Source: Alteriqipengyuania bathyomarina_B
Lineage (GTDB): Bacteria; Pseudomonadota; Alphaproteobacteria; Sphingomonadales; Sphingomonadaceae
Length of the DNA: 64,000 nt
Assembly: GCF_038594605.1 (NCBI RefSeq)
Contig: NZ_JBCFZM010000005.1
Location: 1 to 64,000, forward strand
Reading direction: 5' to 3'
A program made the position numbers and the translations under genes. The notes beneath the pieces were generated by a model. It saw only the letters and a program-made list of their open reading frames with translations. It searched no databases and was not told the DNA's origin. Below are positions 1 to 8,020 of this stretch, piece after piece. Every line of letters starts with the position of its first letter. The first letter of the stretch is position 1.

Positions 1-1072
1 CCCTGGCTGCTGCTGTCGCTGCGAAAGGAGCCATTGGCCGGACCGGCGCGCGGTGCGTTGAGATCTTGCCAACAAGGCGCACTGGCTTCCCGATTGGCAG
101 GCGATGGATGTTGGTGGAGGTTTCTACGCGTGGCGGAAGCGCGTTGAGCAGCTCGTGGAGCGAGATGAGGTCGGCAGTATCTCCGGTGATCGCAGGCGAG
201 GACGCAGTCGGCGTCTTGTCGAACACAACCAGGCGAACAGCGATCCCCGTCCCTGTCCGGCGAAACATCTGCTGCAGCCGGACATCGAGGAGCAGCGACG
301 CTTCGTCCTGTGCCTTGGCGAAAGTGGAAGCATCGAATCCTTCGGGCATGATCGCGACAATTCTCGCCCCATTGGCAGCGGCCCGGATCGCACTGCGCAG
401 GTGACGCATGGCCGTCTCACCGTCCTTGCCGCGTTCCTGGCTTCGGGCGAACGGCGGGTTCATCAGCACGACCGAAGGAACAGGGCCGCGAATCAGGTCG
501 GCGATTAGTTCCCCGTCATGCGCGGTAATCGCGGCCGAAGGGAAGATGTGACCCAAGCTGTCTCGTCTCACAGGATCTATCTCGTTGAGGACCAACAAGG
601 CGTTCCGAACGTTGCCCCACAGCGCAAGGGCACCATTGCCTGCGGACGGATCGAGTAGGGTGTCTTGCGCAGAGACAGCTGCGGCCTTCGCCATCAGCCA
701 GGCCAGCATTGGCGGGGTCGAGAACTGCTGGAGCTCGACCTGTGCTTCGCTGCGCACATGCCGCGGCGGCAAGGCTGCTTCGAGCCAGTCGAACCGCGCT
801 TCCGCTTCGTGCACGTTCGTCGCCAGATCGATCCGTGAGGACTCTCGAAGCCAGAGCAGTGCACCGATCTCGACCGCGTTGTTGTAGTCGTCGATGGTCC
901 AGGCACCTCCCCAGTCCAGAACACCGGTCTCTTCGGCGAACAGCCCGGAAATGTCGGTACGGGTAAGATGACGTCCCGAAGCGAGAAGCGCGGCAACTCG
1001 GGTGCCGATGGCATAGGCCAGGCGCATTGACGGCAACTGCTCGTCGGCGGGAAACAGGTCTGATTGAAACAT
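1..1072 (-). CDS. DNA methylase domain of a strawberry-notch-type helicase protein (partial, 3' end outside window)
   Basis: The gene reads off the left edge, so only about 357 N-terminal residues are visible. Residues 116-120 (QFSTP), 141-147 (DPSAGNG, the SAM-binding motif I) and 205-208 (NPPF, motif IV) are the signature of an N6-adenine or glutamine-type class I methyltransferase. In mobile elements of alphaproteobacteria this domain is usually the front end of a very large protein with an SNF2/strawberry-notch ATPase, which would lie beyond the edge; that part is inference. The ATG at 1072 has a strong AGGAGG site about eight bases upstream. It follows the Toprim gene on the same strand with a 75-base gap, so the two are probably one transcript. 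The likely role is in DNA modification or processing for the integrative element. Confidence 0.8.
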   Translation of the reverse strand, partial: MFQSDLFPADEQLPSMRLAYAIGTRVAALLASGRHLTRTDISGLFAEETGVLDWGGAWTIDDYNNAVEIGALLWLRESSRIDLATNVHEAEARFDWLEAALPPRHVRSEAQVELQQFSTPPMLAWLMAKAAAVSAQDTLLDPSAGNGALALWGNVRNALLVLNEIDPVRRDSLGHIFPSAAITAHDGELIADLIRGPVPSVVLMNPPFARSQERGKDGETAMRHLRSAIRAAANGARIVAIMPEGFDASTFAKAQDEASLLLDVRLQQMFRRTGTGIAVRLVVFDKTPTASSPAITGDTADLISLHELLNALPPRVETSTNIHRLPIGKPVRLVGKISTHRAPVRPMAPFAATAAAR

Positions 1073-1147
1073 GGCAATTCGTCCTCCTGATGAAGGCATC
1101 GGGACACGCCCTCTGCCGGATCAGGAATTCGAGAAGCTCTCTCTCCT

Positions 1148-2062
1148 CTACCGCGCCGCCTTGCGGCGCAGCCATGCTGTAAGTTCATCGTTCCAGTCGG
1201 TGTCGCGTGAGGATGGTTTGCGAACGTGGATCGTCCGCCCATCGCGGGCATAAGCGGCTAGGCCACGCGACGCGGCCAGCTCGCCGCCAGCATCGTGATC
1301 GACGAAGAGGTGAAGCTCGGTCACGCTCTCAGGCACGCTGACGAGACCGAAGCGCTCATTGCCCAGGGTCGCCCAGACGGGAATGCCGGTGAGAGCATAG
1401 GCCGACATCGCGCTCTCGACCCCCTCGGCAAGGCCAAGCTTGCCGGAAACTGGAGCGAAGAGACGAACAGCAGCTTCACCGAGCGCGCCGAGCGCGCGTT
1501 TCGGCTTTTCGAAAGCGGCCTTGCCTGAAGCCTCGGTAGACAGGAACGTGCGGTGGATGGCGATCGGGCCCTCGCCGAGGCTGACTGCCGCGATCATGGC
1601 GGGCAGAAAACGGGCCCGTCCTTTCGGGCCAAGCGGCGTTCGTGGATGGAAGCGGAGCGCCGGAGATGCGGCGAGGATGCCGCGGCTTTCAAGATATGCC
1701 TTTGCCGGACTGGCACGCAGTGGCTGTGCATCGCGCCAGATCCTCAGCGCTGCCGCCGAAGGTTTGCGGGTGCTGGTCGATTCGGGCTCGTTGGTGGTCG
1801 CAGAACCTGAAAAAAGCGCCGGTGCCTCGAAACCTTCACGCGCCAATGCAGACAATACGCTCTGCTGATCGCATCCCGCAAAGCAATGGAAAAGGATAGC
1901 CTGTCGACCGAGCGACACACCGAGTGACGGCGTGCGGTCATCATGCGCAGGGCAGCAGGCCATGCCCCTTGTGCCTGACCATTTGCCCCCTCGCGATTCA
2001 CAAATGCGACGGGCGGTCCCGGCAAGCGACCGGTTGGGATGAGCTTGGACAGACAGGGACAT
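1148..2062 (-). CDS. Zinc-finger and Toprim domain protein (mobile-element primase-like)
   Basis: A 304-residue protein with a primase-like zinc finger near the N terminus (Cys37, His40, Cys60, Cys64 in the contexts CCPAH and FHCFAGC). The C-terminal half is a Toprim fold: the glutamate of LAEGVESAMSAY and the later DHDAGG motif match the acidic metal-binding pair of primase and topoisomerase Toprim domains. The family is known from plasmids and integrative elements of alphaproteobacteria, where it is presumed to prime or process element DNA; no activity can be read from sequence. It is the first gene of a minus-strand pair with the methylase downstream and diverges from the lytic transglycosylase, sharing a 138-base intergenic region with a candidate LexA site. 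Confidence 0.85.
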   Translation of the reverse strand: MSLSVQAHPNRSLAGTARRICESRGGKWSGTRGMACCPAHDDRTPSLGVSLGRQAILFHCFAGCDQQSVLSALAREGFEAPALFSGSATTNEPESTSTRKPSAAALRIWRDAQPLRASPAKAYLESRGILAASPALRFHPRTPLGPKGRARFLPAMIAAVSLGEGPIAIHRTFLSTEASGKAAFEKPKRALGALGEAAVRLFAPVSGKLGLAEGVESAMSAYALTGIPVWATLGNERFGLVSVPESVTELHLFVDHDAGGELAASRGLAAYARDGRTIHVRKPSSRDTDWNDELTAWLRRKAAR

Positions 2063-2151
2063 GCGAGCTCCTCAGCAAGCAAAGTGGCCCCCTCATCAGC
2101 GTTCCTCTCCTCTCCCGAAGGCAGGCATTCGCTGCTTTCCTACAGGCATAT

Positions 2152-2166
2152 GTTCTACTTATGTTC
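2152..2166. promoter_or_regulatory. Candidate LexA (SOS) box, GTTC-N7-GTTC
   Basis: The sequence GTTCTACTTATGTTC is an exact match to the direct-repeat operator GTTC-N7-GTTC known for LexA of alphaproteobacteria. It lies 35 bases before the chosen start of the lytic transglycosylase and 90 bases before the divergent Toprim gene, within an AT-rich stretch that would suit a promoter. About two matches to this pattern are expected by chance in 64 kb counting both strands, so placement rather than the bare match carries the weight. Confidence 0.5.
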
Positions 2167-2200
2167 TATATCGATTCGAATCAATGGAGCACCACTCGAG

Positions 2201-2785
2201 ATGACCCGCCTCAATCGTCGGACCGCGATAGCGGTCGCCTGTTTGGGAATGATCGCGACCTCCTCTCAGCAAGTCCGCGCCCAGGATTTCACCTTGTTCG
2301 AACACGCGGTCGTTCCGCCGAAGACGGACCAGCAGCCGGCAAGGCAATATCTTCCTGCAATCTACCAGGCCGAGCCAGCAAACATATCCTATCGGGAAAG
2401 CCTGTATATGGCGGCGATAGCCGAGGCTGAGCGCCGTTACGGGCTTCCGACCAACCTGCTTCGTGCTCTTATCTGGGCTGAATCCCGCTTTAATCCGATG
2501 GCTGTGAGTCCAGCCGGTGCTGCCGGGCTGGCGCAGCTTATGCCGGCCACGGCGCGCGAACTGGGCGTCCGGAACCGTCATGACCCTCTTGCATCGATCG
2601 ACGGTGGCGCCCGGTATCTTCGCGATATGTTGGACCGGTTCGACGCGGTCCACCTGGCCTTGGCTGCTTACAATGCGGGCCCAGGTGCCGTCTCCCGATC
2701 ACGCGGCATTCCCAGCAACGGTGAAACACCGCAATATGTCCGGTCCGTGTTGGGACGTTGGCAAGCAATTGGTACGTACAATTGA
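2201..2785 (+). CDS. Secreted lytic transglycosylase (SLT domain)
   Basis: A 194-residue protein with a signal peptide (about residues 1-27, ending QVRA) and an SLT/goose-lysozyme-like domain. Glu94 in WAESRFNP is the expected catalytic acid, followed by the conserved AGLAQLMP (108-115) and YNAGPGAV (157-164) motifs. It should cleave peptidoglycan in the periplasm without water, leaving anhydro-muramyl ends. Such enzymes in conjugative elements open the cell wall for the transfer channel, which fits the location, but no type IV secretion genes are in view. I chose the ATG at 2201 because it starts a clean signal peptide; the frame is open further upstream but would cover the LexA-type box and add a non-signal tail. 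Confidence 0.85.
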   Translation: MTRLNRRTAIAVACLGMIATSSQQVRAQDFTLFEHAVVPPKTDQQPARQYLPAIYQAEPANISYRESLYMAAIAEAERRYGLPTNLLRALIWAESRFNPMAVSPAGAAGLAQLMPATARELGVRNRHDPLASIDGGARYLRDMLDRFDAVHLALAAYNAGPGAVSRSRGIPSNGETPQYVRSVLGRWQAIGTYN

Positions 2786-2849
2786 CGAAACTGCCTGATT
2801 TCCGGCTATTGTCTGAAATCATGTGCCGGAATGAAAACGGACAACGCTA

Positions 2850-3401
2850 GTGAATGAGACCCCCGGTGAGCCGTTCGATTTTCGCAAGTCGTTGAAGGCA
2901 CAGAAGCGCCGGAAGCTGAGAAAGGAGATCGCGTTGGGATTGGGAGCATTCGCGATCGTATTTGCTGGAGGGATGCTGGCACTCACCTGGCCAGTCCATG
3001 ATGCCAGCATTGCTAACGACGATCAGCAGCCTCAAACTTTATTCCAGCAAGCGAGCTTCCCACAATTCGACATTTGCGGATCCGTCCGGCGCACATGCGT
3101 CGTGGATGGAGATACCTTCTGGCTTGATGGCGTAAAGATCCGCATTGCTGACATCGATACACCAGAGATCAGCGAGCCTCGTTGCGATTATGAATACCAA
3201 CTCGGCATGCGCGCGACGCATCGCCTTGTCGAATTGCTCAATGGCGGACCCTTTGAACTGAGGACCATCGGAAGCAGAGATGAGGATCAGTACGGTCGTA
3301 AACTGCGGGTCGTAACGCGCGGCGGCCGCTCGCTTGGCGATCAGTTGGTCAGCGAAGGGCTGGCGCGGACCTGGACCGGGCGACGTGAACCATGGTGCTG
3401 A
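2850..3401 (+). CDS. Membrane-anchored thermonuclease-family nuclease (SNase fold)
   Basis: A 183-residue protein starting at GTG 2850. A basic N terminus (residues 12-25) is followed by one transmembrane segment (about 26-46), then an SNase domain. Recognisable parts are VDGDTFW (85-91), ADIDTPE (100-106) and DQYGRKLR (146-153), which supply the acidic calcium ligands, catalytic glutamate and an arginine of the family. It probably cuts DNA or RNA at the outer face of the inner membrane. It overlaps the next gene by ten bases, so both are likely translated together. It belongs to the integrative element cargo, and whether it acts in transfer, defence or nutrition cannot be told. Confidence 0.85.
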   Translation: MNETPGEPFDFRKSLKAQKRRKLRKEIALGLGAFAIVFAGGMLALTWPVHDASIANDDQQPQTLFQQASFPQFDICGSVRRTCVVDGDTFWLDGVKIRIADIDTPEISEPRCDYEYQLGMRATHRLVELLNGGPFELRTIGSRDEDQYGRKLRVVTRGGRSLGDQLVSEGLARTWTGRREPWC

Positions 3402-3586
3402 ACCGCGATCAAGAATTGTGGGCCGTTGCACTTTGGGTCGAAAAGAACCATGGCGAAGAGGGAGCCGCGTTTATCGCAAAGCAGATCCAGCGACTTTCCA
3501 ACGAAGGGGACGAGGCAGGCATAGCAACGTGGAAGACTGTTGCTGAACGGTTCGATCAGCTTAGCTGCCAAAGCTCTGCGAACTGA
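3392..3586 (+). CDS. DUF6961-like small protein
   Basis: A 64-residue protein with the arrangement RDQELWAVALWVEKNHG, then a helix with AAFIAKQI and a C-terminal helix ending FDQL. This pattern matches the small DUF6961 proteins that recur in sphingomonad mobile elements; the assignment is from memory of the family and is tentative. No catalytic residues, signal or membrane segment is visible, and it is predicted soluble and helical. Its start overlaps the end of the nuclease gene, suggesting coupled translation. Function unknown. Confidence 0.7.
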   Translation: MVLNRDQELWAVALWVEKNHGEEGAAFIAKQIQRLSNEGDEAGIATWKTVAERFDQLSCQSSAN

Positions 3587-3597
3587 GGCTCAGCACG

Positions 3598-3702
3598 ATG
3601 CGGAAGTGGCTTAAAGTCTGGGGCATCAGAATTGAGTTCGCCTTGCTCGCGTCAGTGTCCCTGATAGGGCTCGTCCTGAGCCTTCAATCCTGCACTGGCT
3701 GA
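3598..3702 (+). CDS. Possible 34-residue membrane peptide or lipopeptide
   Basis: A short frame just 11 bases after the DUF6961 gene encodes 34 residues: a basic start (MRKWLKVWGIR), one hydrophobic stretch (FALLASVSLIGLVLSL) and the ending LQSCTG. The LQSC could act as a lipobox, which would leave a three-residue lipopeptide, or the whole may be a small membrane peptide. No good ribosome binding site is visible, so translation would depend on coupling to the gene before it. No family recognised; coding status uncertain. Confidence 0.35.
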   Translation: MRKWLKVWGIRIEFALLASVSLIGLVLSLQSCTG

Positions 3703-3722
3703 GAAGAAATTCGTTCTTCCGA

Positions 3723-4946
3723 TCAACCATTCGCAAACTTTCCCATGATGACCTTTCCTCCTGTCCGGAGCTCATCGAGGTAGTCGCTCCACCATTGAGC
3801 CATGCGCACGCGCTCTTCCCAATGTTTGCCGCGATGGTAGATGCCACGCACAACATTGCTGTCGCCATGTGCCAGGGCACGCTCGATCGCATCGGGATTC
3901 CAAAGGCCCGACTCGTTCAGGAATGTCGATGCTGTCGCCCGGAGTCCATGCGCGGTGACTTCTTCCTTCGAATATCCCATGCGACGAAATGCGGCATTGA
4001 GCGTGTTTTCACTCATGGGACGCTTGGAGCTGCGCGCAGACGGGAAGACATATCCTTCGCGGCCGAGCATCTCGGCCAGGTCTGTGAGATAACCTCTAAC
4101 TTGCTTGGACAGCGGGACGGCATGCGCTCGGCGCGCTTTCATTTTACCGGCAGGGATCTTCCAGACCCCATCGACCAGGTCGATCTCATGCCATTCGGCG
4201 TGGCGGAGTTCGCCGGGACGTACGAACACATGCGGCGCGATCTGCAAAGCAAACTTGGTCACCATGTAGCCAGTGAAGTCGTCGATTGCGCGCAGCAGCC
4301 CGCCTAGCTCGGTGGGCTCGAGGATTGCTGCATAATGCGTGGCTCTCGGCGTTACGAGAGCGCCCTTCAGCATACTGGTCGGATCGGATTTGCAGCGGGT
4401 GGTAGCGACACCGTAACGAAACACGCGGCCTGCGAACGAGCGGCATTTCTTCGCAGTCTCGTGCTTACCAGTGGCTTCCAGTCGTTTCAGAGGAGCCAGG
4501 ACTTCGAACGGCTCGATCTCGTGGATGGGTCGGTTACCGATGGCAGGCGCAAGCTTGTCGAGGAAATAATTGGCCTTGACGATCGTGCCATCGGCGCGGC
4601 CATTCTGGACCATCATCTGCTCGATATATTCACGCGCGACTGCCTCGAACGTCTGTGCAGAAAGGAACTCGGCGCGGATTTTCCGCTTCCGCTTCTCAAA
4701 GGCCGGGTCGCCCCCAGAAGCAACAGCTCGTCGTGCCTCGTAGGCTGCGTCTCGGGCTTGCTTGAGGCTGATGTCAGGATAGCTGCCGATGCAGAGCTTC
4801 TTTTGCGCACCACCGATCCGGTATCGGAATCGCCAAAGCTTGCTGCCGGTCGGCGTGACCTCGACATATAGGCCGCGCTCATCGGTTACCTTGTACGGTT
4901 TGTCCTTGGGCTTGAGAGCGCGGAGGCGAGTATCTGTCAGCGGCAT
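3723..4946 (-). CDS. P4-type tyrosine integrase of the integrative element
   Basis: A 407-residue site-specific recombinase. The N-terminal third is the DUF4102 arm-binding domain (LTDTRLRALKPKD, then GLYVEV), followed by a core-binding domain and a catalytic domain. The active-site residues are visible: Arg243 in VRPGEL, His333 and Arg336 in HGLR, His360 in ALAHGD and the nucleophile Tyr370 in GIYHRG. Such integrases insert elements at tRNA 3' ends, and this one starts 165 bases from the 3' end of tRNA-Leu, the usual arrangement. The start at ATG 4946 fits the family N terminus. All catalytic residues are present, so the enzyme is probably active and the element may still be mobile. Confidence 0.93.
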   Translation of the reverse strand: MPLTDTRLRALKPKDKPYKVTDERGLYVEVTPTGSKLWRFRYRIGGAQKKLCIGSYPDISLKQARDAAYEARRAVASGGDPAFEKRKRKIRAEFLSAQTFEAVAREYIEQMMVQNGRADGTIVKANYFLDKLAPAIGNRPIHEIEPFEVLAPLKRLEATGKHETAKKCRSFAGRVFRYGVATTRCKSDPTSMLKGALVTPRATHYAAILEPTELGGLLRAIDDFTGYMVTKFALQIAPHVFVRPGELRHAEWHEIDLVDGVWKIPAGKMKARRAHAVPLSKQVRGYLTDLAEMLGREGYVFPSARSSKRPMSENTLNAAFRRMGYSKEEVTAHGLRATASTFLNESGLWNPDAIERALAHGDSNVVRGIYHRGKHWEERVRMAQWWSDYLDELRTGGKVIMGKFANG

Positions 4947-5111
4947 GTGGGGGCCTTTTCATCTGGGCCTTTGCGAAACGGCCTCAAAAGGCCCACAAAA
5001 GTGTCTGGAACCCCCGAGAACAGGCGGGACGATCCGGAACGATCCAAGGGCCAAATCCCTAGGATTTCTGCGGGTTTTATAGATTATTTGGGAGAACGTG
5101 AGAAGAACAAA
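4947..5111. other. Integrase promoter and possible recombination-arm region
   Basis: This 165-base gap between integrase and tRNA holds several short repeats: GGCCTTTT twice near 4955-4975 in inverted relation to AAAAGGCC, and the direct repeat GAACGATCC/CGATCCGGAACGATCC near 5029-5045. Repeats here could be integrase arm sites, which P4-type integrases use, but this is inference. The far end carries an AT-rich patch just before the tRNA end. Confidence 0.35.
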
Positions 5112-5135
5112 TGGTGCCCAGAAGAGGACTCGAAC
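5112..5135. other. Probable attachment site (attR or attL) at tRNA-Leu 3' end
   Basis: The 3' end of the tRNA-Leu gene, including the encoded CCA (complement of TGG at 5112-5114), directly faces the integrase. In elements of this class the core site is the last 15-25 bases of the tRNA, and a second copy lies at the far end of the element. That copy would be left of position 1 and cannot be seen, so the core length is not defined here. Confidence 0.4.
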
Positions 5136-5198
5136 CTCCACGACCTTGCGATCGCCGCCACCTGAAGACGGTGCGTCTACCAATTCCGCCATCTGGGC
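5112..5198 (-). tRNA. tRNA-Leu (anticodon CAG)
   Basis: The minus strand folds as a class II tRNA: acceptor GCCCAGA pairs with TCTGGGC, followed by discriminator A and an encoded CCA. The D region has the leucine-type TGGCGGAATTGGTAGACGC. The anticodon stem CCGTC/GGCGG encloses the loop TTCAGGT, giving anticodon CAG. A variable arm with a short stem (GCGATCGC region) precedes the T arm GGAGGTTCGAGTCCTC. The gene remains intact after element insertion, as expected when the element restores the 3' end. Confidence 0.95.
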
Positions 5199-5398
5199 AC
5201 ACGAGGCAGGCCGGTCTTCGAAGGCGCGGCCGCCGGGTAGGCGCGGGCCATTAGCGAAGCCGGGCTATGCCTGTCAACGCAAATAGCCGTCTCGGACAAT
5301 CTATGCATGCTTCGGTCGGTCTTGCGGGGGCCGTCGGCATCCGGCAAAGCGGCGGCCGAGACCCACCCCCGTAGCTGCCGCCACGAAAGGCCCGACCA

Positions 5399-6349
5399 AT
5401 GCCCATCACCAACCCGCTCGCCGATAACGTGGTGACCATCTTCGGTGGCAGCGGCTTCCTGGGGCGCCACGTAGCGGAGGATCTGCTGCAGCAGAACGCG
5501 CGGGTGCGAATCGCGGCGCGCACGCCCGAGGATGCGTTTTCGCTCAAGCCCTTAGCCAAGCTGGGCCAGCTCCAGTTCGCGCGCTGCAACATCCTCGACG
5601 AGCGCAGCGTACGCGCATGCGTCGAGGGAACTCATGCGGTGGTCAATCTGGTCGGCACCTTCGAGGGCGATCTGATGAAGCTGATGGGCGAAGCGGCGGG
5701 CACGCTCGCCAGGGCGGCCAGGGAGACGGGCGCCGAGAGCTTCGTGCAGATCAGCGCGATCGGCGCGGATCGCGACGGTCCTTCGCAATATGCGCAGGCC
5801 AAGGCACTCGGCGAAGAACTGGTGCGCGAGGCCTTCCCCAAGGCGACGATCATGCGGCCCTCGATCATTTTCGGGCCCGACGGCGGCATCCTGACGATGT
5901 TCGCCGACCTGATCGCCAAGCTCCCGGTTCTCCCGGTCTTCGCCCCCGTTGCGCCGCTGCAGGTGGTCCATGTCGACGATGTAGCCGCGGCCATCGCGAC
6001 CGCGCTGGTTGCGCCTTCCGCTCATTCGGGCAAGACCTACGAGCTGGCGGGACCGGATCGTTGGACGATGATGGAGTTGAACGAGCGGATCGCGAAGGCG
6101 CAGCGGCGCAAGCGCACCTTCCTTCCAATGCCGGACGGTGCCAGCGCCGCTTTCGCCGCCCTGCCGGGCACGCCGATGGGTACCGACCAGTGGCACATGC
6201 TCAAGGCCGGCAGCGTTGCCTCAGGCGACCATCCGGGCTTCGACGCACTGGGCATCCAGCCGCGCCCGCTGGAGCTCGTGATCGATCGCTACATGGTCCA
6301 TCACCGCAAGCACGGCCGCTTTGCCGAGAAGATGGACGGCGCGGGCTAG
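5399..6349 (+). CDS. Complex I NDUFA9-family NAD(P)-binding epimerase-like protein
   Basis: A 316-residue atypical short-chain dehydrogenase. The Rossmann motif IFGGSGFLGRHV lies at about residues 14-25, and later segments (FVQISAIGAD, MRPSIIFGPDGG, VVHVDDVAAAI) follow the pattern of the NDUFA9/complex I 39-kDa subunit group. The usual SDR tyrosine-lysine pair is not obvious, as is common for this group. In mitochondria the homologue stabilises complex I and binds NADPH; in alphaproteobacteria the role is less clear, and some relatives help lipid or ubiquinone metabolism. ATG 5399 has a GAAAGG site nearby. It stands alone between the tRNA and a convergent NfeD gene. Confidence 0.88.
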   Translation: MPITNPLADNVVTIFGGSGFLGRHVAEDLLQQNARVRIAARTPEDAFSLKPLAKLGQLQFARCNILDERSVRACVEGTHAVVNLVGTFEGDLMKLMGEAAGTLARAARETGAESFVQISAIGADRDGPSQYAQAKALGEELVREAFPKATIMRPSIIFGPDGGILTMFADLIAKLPVLPVFAPVAPLQVVHVDDVAAAIATALVAPSAHSGKTYELAGPDRWTMMELNERIAKAQRRKRTFLPMPDGASAAFAALPGTPMGTDQWHMLKAGSVASGDHPGFDALGIQPRPLELVIDRYMVHHRKHGRFAEKMDGAG

Positions 6350-6367
6350 CAGCCGCACTCTCGCGGA

Positions 6368-6859
6368 TTACCCTTCGGCGGGTGTGCCGTCGCTCTGAAC
6401 GGCCTTTGCGTCGGCGATCAGCGCGATCGGTTCGACCAGCAGGATCGCCCCGTCATTGCCGCTGATCCGCACGCGCTCCCCGGCGGCGGTATCGGGGCCG
6501 CGCGCGATCCATTCGCTGTCGCCGACCTTCACCCGCCCGCTGCCGCTTTCGATCGGCTGGACGACCAGCGCGGTCTCGCCCACCATCCGTCCGCCCTTGT
6601 GGTTGAGGAGAGGATCGCTGCTGATGATCGGCTTGTCGCGCAGATAACGGCGCGCGCTGTAGACCGAGATCAGCGAGAGGCTGACGAAGCTGACGATCTC
6701 TAGCGGCAGGCCGAAGTCGAACAGGAAGCTGAGCGCGCCTGTGATGAGCGCAGCGACCGCGAACCAGATGAGGAAGACGCCCGGCGCCAGCAGCTCGAGC
6801 GCCGCAAGCGCGAGGCCGAGCGCGACCCATACCCAGTAATTGTCGAGCCCTTCGAACAT
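6368..6859 (-). CDS. NfeD family membrane protein
   Basis: A 163-residue protein with three transmembrane helices in the first 75 residues (WVWVALGLALAALELLAPGV, then FLIWFAVAALITGALSF and a third), followed by a soluble OB-fold typical of short NfeD proteins (MVGETALVV, GRVKVGDSEWIARG, AGERVRISG). NfeD proteins pair with SPFH/stomatin proteins and are thought to support membrane microdomain assembly or quality control. The gene starts 11 bases after the SPFH gene on the same strand, the classic stomatin-NfeD pair. Confidence 0.92.
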   Translation of the reverse strand: MFEGLDNYWVWVALGLALAALELLAPGVFLIWFAVAALITGALSFLFDFGLPLEIVSFVSLSLISVYSARRYLRDKPIISSDPLLNHKGGRMVGETALVVQPIESGSGRVKVGDSEWIARGPDTAAGERVRISGNDGAILLVEPIALIADAKAVQSDGTPAEG

Positions 6860-6870
6860 GGCGCGGCGCC

Positions 6871-7899
6871 CTAGCCCGCGTCGCCGCGGCCGGTGCGCGG
6901 CACCGACGAACGCGGACGTTCGCGCGAGACGGGATCGCGATCGCGCGACAGGGGCACGCCATTATTGCCGCCCATCGGCGCGTTCTCACCCGGCTGGATG
7001 GCGTCGCGCACCAGTTCGCCGATTCCGCCGAGCGAACCGATCAGCTGCGTCGCCTCGACCGGGAACAGGATCGTCTTGGCGTTCGGGCTGTCGGCGAACT
7101 TGCCGACCGCCTTGGTATATTCCTGCGCGACGAAGTAGTTGATCGCCTGGTTGCCCGAGGATGCGATGGCGTCGGACACCATCTGCGTCGCCTTGGCTTC
7201 GGCTTCCGCCGCACGCTCGCGCGCCTCGGCATCGCGGAAGGCGGCCTCGCGCTTGCCTTCGGCTTCGAGGATGGCGGACTGCTTGGACCCTTCGGAACGC
7301 AGGATGGCGCTGGTCTTGTCGCCCTCTGCCTCGAGGATTTCGGCGCGCTTGAGGCGCTCGGCCTTCATCTGGCGGGCCATGGCCTCGGAAATGTCGCGCG
7401 GGGGGCGGATGTCCTTGATCTCGACGCGAGTGATCTTGACCCCCCAGGGCGAGGTCGCGTGATCCACCACGCTCAGCAGGCGGGCATTGATCTCGTCGCG
7501 CTTGGACAGCGTCTCGTCCAGATCCATGCTGCCCATCACCGTACGCAGGTTGGTGGTGGTGAGCGCCATGATCGCGGGATGCAGGCCGGAAACTTCGTAG
7601 GCGGCCTTGGGCGCATCGAGCACCTGGAAGAACACCACTGCGTCCACGCCGACCATCGCGTTATCCTTGGTGATGATCTCCTGGCCCGGAATGTCGAGCA
7701 CCTGTTCCATCATGTTGATGCGGTGGCCCACCCGGTCGATGACGGGGAAGATGATCGTCAGGCCGGGTTCGGCAGCCTTGGTGAACTTGCCGAACCGCTC
7801 GATCGTATAGACGTAACCCTGCTTCACCATCGTGATGGCGGTCATCACGAAGATGAGCAGCAGGAATACCACCAGCCCGAGCGTGATATACATTCCCAT
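6871..7899 (-). CDS. SPFH/Band 7 domain protein (stomatin/QmcA-like)
   Basis: A 342-residue protein with one N-terminal membrane helix (residues 5-25), an SPFH domain (about 25-190, with the MTTxxLRTVMGSMDLDETLS-type core) and a long charged coiled coil rich in EAEGK and RAAEAEAKA repeats (about 190-260). The C-terminal tail is rich in Gly, Arg and Pro and likely disordered. The family forms ring-like scaffolds in the inner membrane and modulates proteases. It is upstream of nfeD in one transcription unit. ATG 7899 has an AGGGAT site upstream. Confidence 0.92.
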   Translation of the reverse strand: MGMYITLGLVVFLLLIFVMTAITMVKQGYVYTIERFGKFTKAAEPGLTIIFPVIDRVGHRINMMEQVLDIPGQEIITKDNAMVGVDAVVFFQVLDAPKAAYEVSGLHPAIMALTTTNLRTVMGSMDLDETLSKRDEINARLLSVVDHATSPWGVKITRVEIKDIRPPRDISEAMARQMKAERLKRAEILEAEGDKTSAILRSEGSKQSAILEAEGKREAAFRDAEARERAAEAEAKATQMVSDAIASSGNQAINYFVAQEYTKAVGKFADSPNAKTILFPVEATQLIGSLGGIGELVRDAIQPGENAPMGGNNGVPLSRDRDPVSRERPRSSVPRTGRGDAG

Positions 7900-8020
7900 G
7901 CGACCAATCCCTTTTTTGTCAGGGTTTCAGCCTAGCGGGCAGAGCGGGCGTGGCCAAGCGAAACCGGCGGCCCGGCAGCACCGGAGTGCCGACCGACCAA
8001 CCGGGATCGGGCGAGTGGGA

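Noticed and set aside
2782..2812. TTGACG and TATTGT as a promoter for the thermonuclease gene
   Set aside because: Spacing is 19 bases, too long, and the -35 box overlaps the end of the transglycosylase gene.
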